From contig DPHD01000073.1 in assembly GCA_003523085.1 (NCBI GenBank), forward strand, positions 4,994-68,993: a stretch of DNA of 64,000 bases, written 5' to 3'. Both the position numbers and the translations under genes were made by a program. Shown here in pieces: positions 9,497 through 17,419 of this stretch (positions are counted from its first letter, which is position 1; the number at the start of each line of letters is the position of its first letter). The notes beneath the pieces are model-generated. The model was not told the origin of the DNA and did not search any database. It worked only from the letters and a program-made list of their open reading frames with translations. Source of the stretch: Oceanospirillaceae bacterium. Its GTDB lineage: Bacteria; Pseudomonadota; Gammaproteobacteria; Pseudomonadales; Balneatricaceae.

Positions 9497-9568
9497 ACCG
9501 TCATTCCGGACTTGATTCGGAATCTCAGCCAAATCGCAGAGATCCTGAATCAAGCATAGGATGACGGT
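9497..9568. repeat. REP-like imperfect palindrome (72 bases)
   Basis: Left arm begins ACCGTCAT and contains CTTGATTC then GATTCGGAATCTC; right arm is its near inverse complement, ending ATGACGGT. Arms are about 32-34 bases with roughly eight mismatches, and the outer 8 bases pair perfectly. The GTCAT-TCCGGACTTGATTC type of sequence resembles dispersed intergenic palindromes seen in many proteobacteria. It fills the space between convergent upp and the ETF oxidoreductase gene and could fold as a bidirectional terminator. No second copy was noticed in this window. Confidence 0.7.
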
Positions 9569-9574
9569 CGATCA

Positions 9575-11227
9575 TTACATGTTCGGGTAGTTAGGTCCAC
9601 CGGCACCTTCAGGCACCACCCAGGTGATGTTCTGACTCGGGTCTTTAATATCACACGTCTTACAATGCACACAGTTTTGGCTATTGATTTGGAATTTTTT
9701 GACGCCGTCTTCGGCTTCAATAATTTCGTAAACCCCGGCAGGGCAGTAGCGCTGAGCGGGTTCGTCCCATAGGCTTAGGTTAATGCCTAAAGGCAGGCTG
9801 TTATCCTTAAGTTTCAGATGGCATGGTTGATCTTCTTCATGGTTGGTACCAGAAAGAAATACTGATGACAGTTTGTCAAAGCTAATCACACCATCGGGTT
9901 TTGGGTAATCAATCTTAGGCATGTCCGCAGCAGGTTTAAGTTGCGCGTGGTCAGGCGTATTATCTTTTAGAGAAATGGGCAACTTGCCACCAAAGATATT
10001 TTGGTCAATCCAGTTAAACGAACCACCCAGCCACATACCAAACTTGTGCATAGCCGCGCCAAAGTTACGCGCCTTATAAAGCTCCTCATGTAACCAAGAC
10101 TGCTTAAAATTATCGCCGTAATTAGTTAGGTCTTGTTTGCCTTCATCGCCATTAGAAATCGCTTCGAACAAAGTTTCTGCCGCTAACATGCCCGACTTCA
10201 TTGCCGTATGGCTGCCTTTGATTTTAGCAAAGTTCATGGTGCCGGCGTCGCAACCAATGATTAACGCGCCAGGCAAGCTCATTTTAGGTAAGGCAAAAAG
10301 GCCGCCTTTCTCTACTGCACGTGCGCCGTAGGAAACTCGCGTACCGCCTTCTAAGTATTGTTTTAATACCGGGTGGTGCTTGAGGCGCTGGAATTCATCA
10401 AATGGGCTCAGGTGTGGGTTGTCGTAGCTTAGGTCGATGATTAAACCAACAGTGACCTGGTTGTTGTCACCGTGATAAAGGAAAAACCCACCGTTAGCCC
10501 CTTTCGTTAAAGGCCAACCCGAGCCATGTACCACAAGGCCTGGTTGATGCTTAGCTGGGTCGATGTCCCACAGCTCTTTGATGCCGATACCGTAATGTTG
10601 GCTAGTGGCACCTTGGTCTAGGTCAAACTGTTCAATCAGTTGCTTGCCCAAATGACCGCGGCAACCTTCGGCAAAAACGGTGTATTTTGCATGTAATTCC
10701 ATGCCTTGCATGTAGCCATCTTTTTCTTCACCGGCCTCGCTCACACCCATGTTACCTGTGGCAATGCCTTTCACGCTGCCGTCTTCGTGGTAGAGGATTT
10801 CGGCAGCTGCAAAGCCTGGAAATACTTCGGCCCCTAGATTTTCGGCTTGCTCGGCTAACCAGCGGCAAACATTACCTAAACTAACGATGTAGTTGCCTTC
10901 GTTGTGCATAGGTTTTGGGATGGCGAAGTTAGGCATACATAAACCACCAGTGGCACTGGTCAAAATGTGCATTTCGTCTTTCACAACGGGGGCTGTTAGG
11001 GGAGCGCCCATAGTCTGCCAATCTGAAAATAGCTCATTCAGGGCAGTCGGTTCTAAGATTGCACCTGACAGAATGTGCGCACCGACTTCCGAACCTTTCT
11101 CAACCACGCAAACGCTAAGCTCTTGTTGTTTGGCTTGAGCTAACTGTAACAGCTTACAAGCGGTCGCTAAGCCCGACGGGCCAGCACCAACGATGACAAC
11201 ATCGAATTCCATTGATTCACGTTCCAC
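9575..11227 (-). CDS. Electron transfer flavoprotein-ubiquinone oxidoreductase
   Basis: Passes electrons from ETF (fatty acid and amino acid oxidation) to ubiquinone at the inner membrane. 550 residues. FAD site VVIVGAGPSGLATA is near residues 10-23, and the C-terminal ferredoxin-like 4Fe-4S segment has Cys in YCPAG and in CVHCKTC, followed by PEGAGGPNYPNM, a family hallmark. The GTG start is preceded by AGAGGAAG at good spacing; the ATG five codons later has none. etfA/etfB are not in the window. An inverted repeat lies in the leader (11262-11287). Confidence 0.95.
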   Translation of the reverse strand: MERESMEFDVVIVGAGPSGLATACKLLQLAQAKQQELSVCVVEKGSEVGAHILSGAILEPTALNELFSDWQTMGAPLTAPVVKDEMHILTSATGGLCMPNFAIPKPMHNEGNYIVSLGNVCRWLAEQAENLGAEVFPGFAAAEILYHEDGSVKGIATGNMGVSEAGEEKDGYMQGMELHAKYTVFAEGCRGHLGKQLIEQFDLDQGATSQHYGIGIKELWDIDPAKHQPGLVVHGSGWPLTKGANGGFFLYHGDNNQVTVGLIIDLSYDNPHLSPFDEFQRLKHHPVLKQYLEGGTRVSYGARAVEKGGLFALPKMSLPGALIIGCDAGTMNFAKIKGSHTAMKSGMLAAETLFEAISNGDEGKQDLTNYGDNFKQSWLHEELYKARNFGAAMHKFGMWLGGSFNWIDQNIFGGKLPISLKDNTPDHAQLKPAADMPKIDYPKPDGVISFDKLSSVFLSGTNHEEDQPCHLKLKDNSLPLGINLSLWDEPAQRYCPAGVYEIIEAEDGVKKFQINSQNCVHCKTCDIKDPSQNITWVVPEGAGGPNYPNM

Positions 11228-11261
11228 TACACTTCCTCTTATCTATGATGATGACGAAACA

Positions 11262-11287
11262 GCCACTTTATCTGTGCTCAAAGTGGC
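11262..11287 (-). promoter_or_regulatory. Inverted repeat in the ETF oxidoreductase leader
   Basis: GCCACTTT (11262-11269), ten-base spacer, AAAGTGGC (11280-11287), perfect arms, 35 bases upstream of the GTG start. It could be an operator or a leader hairpin. A second short perfect dyad, CGTCGA-g-TCGACG, is at 11345-11357. Neither matches an operator I know. Confidence 0.35.
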
Positions 11288-11474
11288 CTACTGTTCATAT
11301 ACCGACTTATTCTGGCCCTTCTTTAACATAGATTCAATCAATACCGTCGAGTCGACGTGAGTTAATCTTGCTTGGGGTTCTTTTGTGCTAATAGTTTTGT
11401 TGTATAGGGCTGTGATTTGTTAGACTGTAGTGAACCTATGCCGTACCCCTATTACTCAGCGATACTTCTCATTT

Positions 11475-11921
11475 ATGCACATTGAAATTAAACCTTCGGT
11501 TACCCAACAACAAGTCCACGACCAATTACGTCAATGCAGGGCGGGGGATCGGGTGCATTGTCTTGACGTGGGTCAGTTCTTGTTGTGTAAACGGTTGCTG
11601 GAACAATGGCGCTGGGGTGATGTTCTGTTACTGATGATGGATGAGCAAAAAAAAGTTCTTAAACAATATAAATATCGCCCCCCAGCCCACGACGAAATAC
11701 CCCGTGAACGTTTAGTTAGGGATCAAGAACAAGTGGTGTACGCCCTAGAGAAGGTATTTGCCCACTGCCACAAGGTGGGCTTGAAAGTGGTGTCTTTTAG
11801 TGATGGCCTAGTGGTGGTGCCCACCACATTGGCAGACGATCCCTTAGCTTTGTGTTCGGCCTCGGCGCTGGGGATCAATGACTATGAGACTTACGTCACC
11901 TTTGCCGAGCAAGTTGAGTAA
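11475..11921 (+). CDS. Hypothetical protein
   Basis: 148 residues from the ATG at 11475; a GTG 15 codons upstream is possible but lacks support. No signal peptide, membrane segment or recognised motif. The protein has a basic middle (EQKKVLKQYKYRPP) and a C-terminal half with YALEKVFAHCHKVGLKVVSFSDGLVVVP that looks like one alpha/beta unit. Codon use looks like its neighbours. It stands alone, convergent with hpf, with a shared terminator. I do not recognise the family. Confidence 0.7.
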   Translation: MHIEIKPSVTQQQVHDQLRQCRAGDRVHCLDVGQFLLCKRLLEQWRWGDVLLLMMDEQKKVLKQYKYRPPAHDEIPRERLVRDQEQVVYALEKVFAHCHKVGLKVVSFSDGLVVVPTTLADDPLALCSASALGINDYETYVTFAEQVE

Positions 11922-11944
11922 CAAAAAACAGTCAAAACAGAAAC

Positions 11945-11974
11945 AAAAAAGGCACCTTGTAAGTGCCTTTTTTG
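11945..11974. terminator. Bidirectional terminator between hypothetical gene and hpf
   Basis: A-rich run, GGCAC (11951-11955), CTTGTAA loop, GTGCC (11963-11967), then TTTTTTT. It serves the + strand gene and, read the other way, hpf. Confidence 0.8.
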
Positions 11975-11987
11975 TTGGGTAGATAGG

Positions 11988-12338
11988 TTAAGCGACTTCT
12001 TCTTCGAGGTCGTCCGGCGGCAAGCGCATGCCTTTATCTATGCCTTTTCGGGTTTGAGTCTTGGACTTGGCTTTTTGTAACTGAGTTTCAATTTTTGAGC
12101 TTAGTGAGTCGATGGCACTAAACATATTATCGCCTTTGGCTTTGGCAAATATTTCGTGGCCGGTGTCTAAGTGTAATGTGGCTTCGGCAAGGTCTTGGCT
12201 GCCGTCTTTGTCGATGGTGACTTGAATGTTGGTGATATGATCGAAGTGGCTTTCATTTTTCTGCAGCTTGGCCATAATACGTTGTTTTATGGCGTCGGTG
12301 GCTTTAGTGTCGTGTCGAGCAGTAATGTTCATTTGCAT
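11988..12338 (-). CDS. hpf: Ribosome hibernation promoting factor (HPF/YfiA family)
   Basis: Binds the 30S decoding region in stationary phase and inactivates or dimerises ribosomes. From the ATG at 12338 it has 116 residues; AAGGAAT before this start decides it over an upstream in-frame start. The beta-alpha-beta-beta-beta-alpha pattern is readable: MQMNITARH, KLQKNESHFDHITNIQVTID, AEATLHLDTGHEIFAKAKGDNMFSAID. It is short, lacking the long C-terminal dimerisation domain, with an acidic tail. It is not beside rpoN/ptsN as in many relatives. Confidence 0.9.
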   Translation of the reverse strand: MQMNITARHDTKATDAIKQRIMAKLQKNESHFDHITNIQVTIDKDGSQDLAEATLHLDTGHEIFAKAKGDNMFSAIDSLSSKIETQLQKAKSKTQTRKGIDKGMRLPPDDLEEEVA

Positions 12339-12570
12339 AATCGATTCCTTGTTTCGAGTAGTTATATAAGTGTGTTGTAATAAAAGTTGGGCCCTCATTG
12401 CAGTAACGGTTATAGTGGTTGTGGCCTAAGCACTGATGCAATGTAACAATACACTTATGCTGCGGCTACACTTTTAATAGAACACAAGTGCGCAAGGAAT
12501 GAAAGCGAATTTGTATGCTCCAATGCAAATAGTTGACACCATTATTAGTTACTAAGAAAAGGCGGTTGAG

Positions 12571-13743
12571 TTGAGTCAAGACTATGATATTGTAATTTGT
12601 GGCGGCGGTATGATTGGCGCTGCCTTGGCTACACAGTTGGCACCTCAAGGGTTTAACATCGCCGTAATAGAGGCCCACGAACCGCATGCGTTTGACTTGA
12701 GTCAAGATTTTGATTTGCGTATTTCTGCCTTGAGTCCGCAAAGTCAGCGGGTGATGCAGACCACTGGCGCCTGGGATACATTGCAAAGCATGCGCGTATG
12801 TCCATACCGTCGTATGCGTGTGTGGGAAGTCGAAGGCTTTGGCGATTTAACCTTTGATGCTTCACAAGTAGGGGCTGATCAACTGGGCAGCATTGCCGAA
12901 AATAGGCTGGTTCAATTAAGTTTATGGCAGGCGTTGAGTGGTTTTAGCAATGTAAAATTATTATGTCCAGCTGCACCTGTCAGTTTTAAGCCGTTGGCCA
13001 GTGGCACCCAGATTGAGTTAGATGATGGTACCACTATTTCGGCGCGCTTGGTGGTTGGTGCCGATGGCGCGCAGTCAAAAGTAAGGCCAGCGTTCGGTAT
13101 TGGTGTTAATCGTGGTCAGTATCAGCAGGCCTGTTTGGTGGCTGCCGTAAGCACCGAATTGGGCCAGCAAGACATTACCTGGCAGCGCTTTGTAAATACT
13201 GGGCCACAAGCGTTTTTGCCCATGTTAGGGCAACACGGGTCTGTGGTTTGGTACCACCAAGCAGACCAAGTGAGGGCCCTAAGCCGGCTGTCAAATGAGC
13301 AGTTAGGTGCAGAGATTATGCGCCAATTCCCCCACCAGCTGGGCCATATTGATGTTTCTCAACACGCCTTCTTTCCACTGCAAAAACAACACGCTAAGCG
13401 TTATGTCGGTGAGGGTGTGGTGTTAATTGGTGATGCGGCGCACGTCATCAATCCATTGGCAGGACAGGGCGTTAATTTAGGTTTTCAAGATGTCGTTTGT
13501 TTAGCGAAAGTGCTCAATGATGCCCATGAACAGGGTATGGATTGGTCCAGTGCTAAGGTTTTAGTCACTTATGAAAAGCAGAGGAAACGAGCTAATGGTT
13601 TAATGTTGCATACCATGGACGCGTTTCATCACGGCTTCAGCCAAACACACCCGGCGGCAAAATGGCTACGCAATCTGACTTTGGCGGCGGCAAAAGTGCC
13701 GGCGCTAAAAAAACGTGTCATCCGTTACGCCATGGGATTGTGA
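12571..13743 (+). CDS. UbiH/UbiF/UbiI-family FAD monooxygenase
   Basis: 390-residue class A flavoprotein hydroxylase of ubiquinone synthesis. It has the N-terminal FAD motif VICGGGMIGAALA, the mid-domain LVVGADGAQSKVR (DG motif, near residue 170) and GDAAHVINPLAGQGVNLGFQD (second FAD motif, near 288). Which ring position it hydroxylates cannot be read directly; overall resemblance seems closest to UbiF. The start is TTG with a weak AAGGCGG before it; no ATG fits. No other ubi gene is adjacent. Confidence 0.88.
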   Translation: MSQDYDIVICGGGMIGAALATQLAPQGFNIAVIEAHEPHAFDLSQDFDLRISALSPQSQRVMQTTGAWDTLQSMRVCPYRRMRVWEVEGFGDLTFDASQVGADQLGSIAENRLVQLSLWQALSGFSNVKLLCPAAPVSFKPLASGTQIELDDGTTISARLVVGADGAQSKVRPAFGIGVNRGQYQQACLVAAVSTELGQQDITWQRFVNTGPQAFLPMLGQHGSVVWYHQADQVRALSRLSNEQLGAEIMRQFPHQLGHIDVSQHAFFPLQKQHAKRYVGEGVVLIGDAAHVINPLAGQGVNLGFQDVVCLAKVLNDAHEQGMDWSSAKVLVTYEKQRKRANGLMLHTMDAFHHGFSQTHPAAKWLRNLTLAAAKVPALKKRVIRYAMGL

Positions 13744-13810
13744 ATTATTGCTAGACAGTGCTGTTCTAGTGACGTAATTCAAATTATACTGGGGCAGAAG
13801 AATTAAGGCG

Positions 13811-13836
13811 TTGTAGTCCACTTGGCTGGACTACAA
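13811..13836 (+). promoter_or_regulatory. Perfect 10-bp inverted repeat before the receiver gene
   Basis: TTGTAGTCCA (13811-13820), six-base loop CTTGGC, TGGACTACAA (13827-13836). No T-run follows, so it is not a standard terminator. TATACT at 13785-13790 could be a -10 box, which would place the hairpin in the 5' leader of the receiver mRNA. Operator and RNA hairpin are both possible. Confidence 0.45.
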
Positions 13837-13868
13837 TCAGACTAATAAGATACACACCAGTGGCCCAC

Positions 13869-14273
13869 ATGACAGATAACCAAGACAAAGTGTTTTCCGC
13901 CCTTATCGTTGACGACGATGAAATTAATTTAGAAATTCTTAGCGACTATTTAGAAGCCGCGGGGCTGGCGGTAATGACCGTGCCCGATGGCGAGTCTGCG
14001 GTGGAGGTTTTGTCGAACGACGACTATGCGTTTGATGTCATGTTTTTAGACTGGATGATGCCTGGCATTAGCGGTTTAGATGTACTTAAACAAGTACGTG
14101 CCTCAAGCAAAAATGCCAGCTTGCCTATTATTATGCAAACCGCCAAAGCCAGCGACATAGAACGACGTGAAGGCCTAGAGGCAGGTGCAGACTTTTATCT
14201 AAGCAAGCCGTTTGATGAAGGTTCGTTTTTGTCGGCTTTACAAACCACTATGCCTCAAGTCCAGTTTGACTAA
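13869..14273 (+). CDS. Stand-alone response regulator receiver protein
   Basis: 134 residues made of one CheY-like receiver domain and nothing else. Visible are the acidic pocket in LIVDDDEIN, the phospho-acceptor Asp in MFLDWMMPG, the switch Thr in IMQTAKAS and the conserved Lys in YLSKPFD. There is no output domain and no nearby histidine kinase, so partner and output are unknown. The ATG at 13869 is preferred to the GTG three codons earlier. A strong terminator follows. Confidence 0.9.
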   Translation: MTDNQDKVFSALIVDDDEINLEILSDYLEAAGLAVMTVPDGESAVEVLSNDDYAFDVMFLDWMMPGISGLDVLKQVRASSKNASLPIIMQTAKASDIERREGLEAGADFYLSKPFDEGSFLSALQTTMPQVQFD

Positions 14274-14316
14274 CTTACAATCATACTTGGTGAGCTAGAC
14301 TCTCATTGCTAATATC

Positions 14317-14356
14317 GCCACATTCAGCAGCCGCTGACTGTGGCTTTTGTTTTTTA
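14317..14356 (+). terminator. Rho-independent terminator after the receiver gene
   Basis: GCCACA-t-TCAGC, loop AGCC, GCTGA-c-TGTGGC (14317-14344), then TTTTGTTTTTT. It separates the receiver gene from the peptidase gene and ends only 13 bases before the latter's ATG. Confidence 0.85.
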
Positions 14357-14369
14357 TCTTGGTAAAAAT

Positions 14370-17309
14370 ATGACCGCTGTTCCTGCATCTCACACCGCTT
14401 TTCGCTTTTTACGCCAACAGACCGTTGCTTCGTTACAAATCACTATCCAGCAGTTTGAGCACATTGAAACCGGCGCTCAACACATACATTTAGCCAGCGA
14501 TCAAGCCGAAAATGTGTTTTTGGTGGCCCTAAAAACCATGCCCCAAGACTCCAGTGGCGTGGCTCATGTGCTAGAACACACGGCACTTTGTGGTAGCGAA
14601 AAGTTCCCCGTGAGAGACCCGTTCTTTATGATGATAAGGCGCTCGTTAAATACCTTTATGAACGCCTTCACCAGCAGTGATTGGACCGCATACCCATTTG
14701 CCAGCCAGAATAAAAAAGACTTTAACAACCTGTTAGAGGTGTATTTGGACGCCGTGTTTTTTGCGCGCTTAGACCCACTCGACTTTGCCCAAGAGGGCCA
14801 CCGTGTTGAGTTTTCCGAACCAACAGATGCCGATCAAGCCAAAAACCTAGTCTACAAAGGTGTGGTTTACAACGAAATGAAAGGGGCTATGAGTGCCCCC
14901 GTGAGCCAGTTATGGCAAACCCTCACCAAGTATTTATTTCCCACCACCACCTACCACTTCAATAGTGGTGGTGAGCCGAGCGATATTCCAGATTTAACCC
15001 ACGAACAGCTGTTGGCCTTTTATAAGCGCCATTATCATCCATCCAACGCTATATTTATGACCAGTGGCGATATCAGTGCTGCAGAGCAACAAGAAAAATT
15101 TGAACGTCATGCCCTGGGCCGTTTTTCAGAGCAGAAGATTGATTTAGTAGTAGCCGACGAAAAACGTTATTATAGCCCTGTTAAAGTACAAGAAAGCTAC
15201 CCTGCTACAATCGGTGACGAGCAAGCTAAAAGCCACTTGGTACTCGGTTGGTTGTTGGGGCACAGCGTCGACTTAGAAGCACAAATGCAAGCCAACCTAT
15301 TGGCCCGTGTGTTATTGGACAACAGTGCCTCGCCGCTACGCAAGGTGTTGGAAACCTGTGGTATTGGTAGTGGCCCTTCACCCTTGTGTGGCCTGGAAGA
15401 CTCCAACAAAGAAATGACTTTCGTGTGCGGCCTAGAAGGCGCAGAAAATCATGATGCAGAGGCCTTTGAAAAGCTGGTGTTAGACTGCTTGGCACAGGTG
15501 GTAGAACAGGGCGTACCGCAAAGCGAAATTGAAGCTGCCTTGCATCAATTGGAATTGAGCCAGCGGGAAATTGGTGGTGATGGTTATCCCTTTGGTATGC
15601 AGCTCATTTTGAGCGCACTACCGGCCGCTATCCATGGTGGAGACCCGTTGGCTGCTCTAAATCTTGACCCTGTGTTGTTGGAGCTAGGTGAAGCGATTAA
15701 AGATCGTGGCTTTATTCCTCGGCTTATTAACCAACTGCTGCTTAATAATAGCCACAGCGTACGCTTAACCTTAGCGCCAGACGAAGCCTTTGCTCAGCGT
15801 AGAGACGATGCCGAAAAGCTACGTTTGCAGCAGCTGTTAGACCATATGGATGACGACGAAAAACAACAGGTGGCCAACCAGACGCAAGCCTTGCTTGAAC
15901 GTCAGGCCCAGGAGGATGATGTAGACCTGTTGCCCCAAGTCACTCGCGACGACATCCCGCCAACACAAGCGATTGCCAGTCCTAGCGTACAAAACCAATA
16001 CTTAGGTTGGCAGTTTTATGGCACGGGTACCAACGGTTTAGTCTATCATCAGCTAGTGATCGATTGGCCCAAAGTGGACCAAGATACACTGCCATACCTT
16101 AATCTTTTGTCTCAGCTAATGACCGAAGTTGGTATTGGCGATGATGACTACTTAACCATTCAGGCCCGCCAAGCGTCGGTGTGTGGCAGTTTGTCGGCCT
16201 ATTTATCTTACCGCGGCAGTGCTAGTGATGCCGACCAGTTAAGTGCCTATTTTATTATGAGCACTAAAGGTTTGGTGAGCCAGCAACCAGCCATGGTTGA
16301 GTTGTTAAAACAGACCCTGTTAAATACTCGTTTTGATGAACAGCAACGTATTAAAGAATTGGTAGGCCAATTGCGCTCTCGTCGTCAGCAAAGTGTAGGC
16401 CAGTCTGGCCATAGTTTTGCATTAGGCGCCGCCAGCCAAAATATGAGTGCTGGCGCCAACCTACAGTTCAGCTTGAGCGGGTTAAAGGGCGTCTTATGGT
16501 TGCAGCAACTGGATGACGGTTTAGCTGACGACAGCAATTTACAAGCCCTCTGTGAGCGCTTAACTGCACTTCACCAAGACTTGTGTGGCCAAGTACTACA
16601 ACTTGCCAGTGTGGCTGAAGAGCAGCACGTCGATGTGGCACAAGAGGTCTTTACCGGTGCCTTTAGTGACCAGGTTGGGGTGTTAAAAAGTGACCTAAAT
16701 TGGGCCTATGTCAATGGCACCAAAACACAGACCCGCGTTAAACAGCTATGGACCACAAATACTCAAGTTAACTACTGTGCACGTTCCTTTGCTACGGTGA
16801 CCAGTGCTCACCCTGACGCTGCAGCGTTAGTCGTGTTGGGCGAAATATTACGTAATGGCTACTTGCACCGTGCGGTGCGGGAACAAGGTGGCGCTTACGG
16901 TGGTGGCGCGGGGCAAGATAACAATAATGCCTGTTTCCGGTTTTATTCCTACCGAGACCCCCGTAGTGCTGAAACCTTTGCCGACTTTACGGCGGCGGTG
17001 GATTGGGTGTTGTCAGAAGAGCTAAATCAACAGCACCTCGAAGAAGCGGTGTTGGGAGTGATTGGTAGCCTAGACAAACCCGGCTCGCCAGCAGGTGAGG
17101 CGTTACAGGCCTATCAAAACCAGTTGCACGGTCGAACACCCGCCATACGGCAAGCGTTTAGGGCGCAGATATTAGCGGTGGGCTTGGATGATCTGCGACA
17201 CGTAGCAAGCACCTACTTGAAAGACGTGGTACCGAACGAGGCCGTAGTCGCACCCGCTGAGCTGGCACAAGAGGCCTATTTTAGCGACTTTACCGTAGCC
17301 AAAGTGTAA
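14370..17309 (+). CDS. M16C-family zinc metallopeptidase (PreP/presequence-protease like)
   Basis: 979 residues from the ATG at 14370. Inverted zinc motif HVLEH (in GVAHVLEHTALCGS) is near residue 74, with NEMKGAM and the third ligand glutamate about 80 residues on. MRRSLNTFMNAFTSSDWTAYPF is typical of the M16C branch that degrades peptides such as cleaved targeting or signal peptides. Four-domain length is normal. No signal peptide is seen, so a cytosolic location is inferred. A GTG at 14340 lies inside the terminator stem and is rejected as start. Confidence 0.9.
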   Translation: MTAVPASHTAFRFLRQQTVASLQITIQQFEHIETGAQHIHLASDQAENVFLVALKTMPQDSSGVAHVLEHTALCGSEKFPVRDPFFMMIRRSLNTFMNAFTSSDWTAYPFASQNKKDFNNLLEVYLDAVFFARLDPLDFAQEGHRVEFSEPTDADQAKNLVYKGVVYNEMKGAMSAPVSQLWQTLTKYLFPTTTYHFNSGGEPSDIPDLTHEQLLAFYKRHYHPSNAIFMTSGDISAAEQQEKFERHALGRFSEQKIDLVVADEKRYYSPVKVQESYPATIGDEQAKSHLVLGWLLGHSVDLEAQMQANLLARVLLDNSASPLRKVLETCGIGSGPSPLCGLEDSNKEMTFVCGLEGAENHDAEAFEKLVLDCLAQVVEQGVPQSEIEAALHQLELSQREIGGDGYPFGMQLILSALPAAIHGGDPLAALNLDPVLLELGEAIKDRGFIPRLINQLLLNNSHSVRLTLAPDEAFAQRRDDAEKLRLQQLLDHMDDDEKQQVANQTQALLERQAQEDDVDLLPQVTRDDIPPTQAIASPSVQNQYLGWQFYGTGTNGLVYHQLVIDWPKVDQDTLPYLNLLSQLMTEVGIGDDDYLTIQARQASVCGSLSAYLSYRGSASDADQLSAYFIMSTKGLVSQQPAMVELLKQTLLNTRFDEQQRIKELVGQLRSRRQQSVGQSGHSFALGAASQNMSAGANLQFSLSGLKGVLWLQQLDDGLADDSNLQALCERLTALHQDLCGQVLQLASVAEEQHVDVAQEVFTGAFSDQVGVLKSDLNWAYVNGTKTQTRVKQLWTTNTQVNYCARSFATVTSAHPDAAALVVLGEILRNGYLHRAVREQGGAYGGGAGQDNNNACFRFYSYRDPRSAETFADFTAAVDWVLSEELNQQHLEEAVLGVIGSLDKPGSPAGEALQAYQNQLHGRTPAIRQAFRAQILAVGLDDLRHVASTYLKDVVPNEAVVAPAELAQEAYFSDFTVAKV

Positions 17310-17419
17310 CTAGGTTGTTATTCGATTTGAAAACTTAACTATTCAGTCAGGTTTTTGTTGACCCAAAGCAAGATATTGTTATTATCAATGGTATAACGCT
17401 TTATTGTTATAGAGGCTAC

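Noticed and set aside
12466..12786. 106-codon minus-strand ORF covering the gap before the UbiH/F-type gene
   Set aside because: Two thirds is antisense to the monooxygenase N-terminus; no Shine-Dalgarno or recognisable domain.
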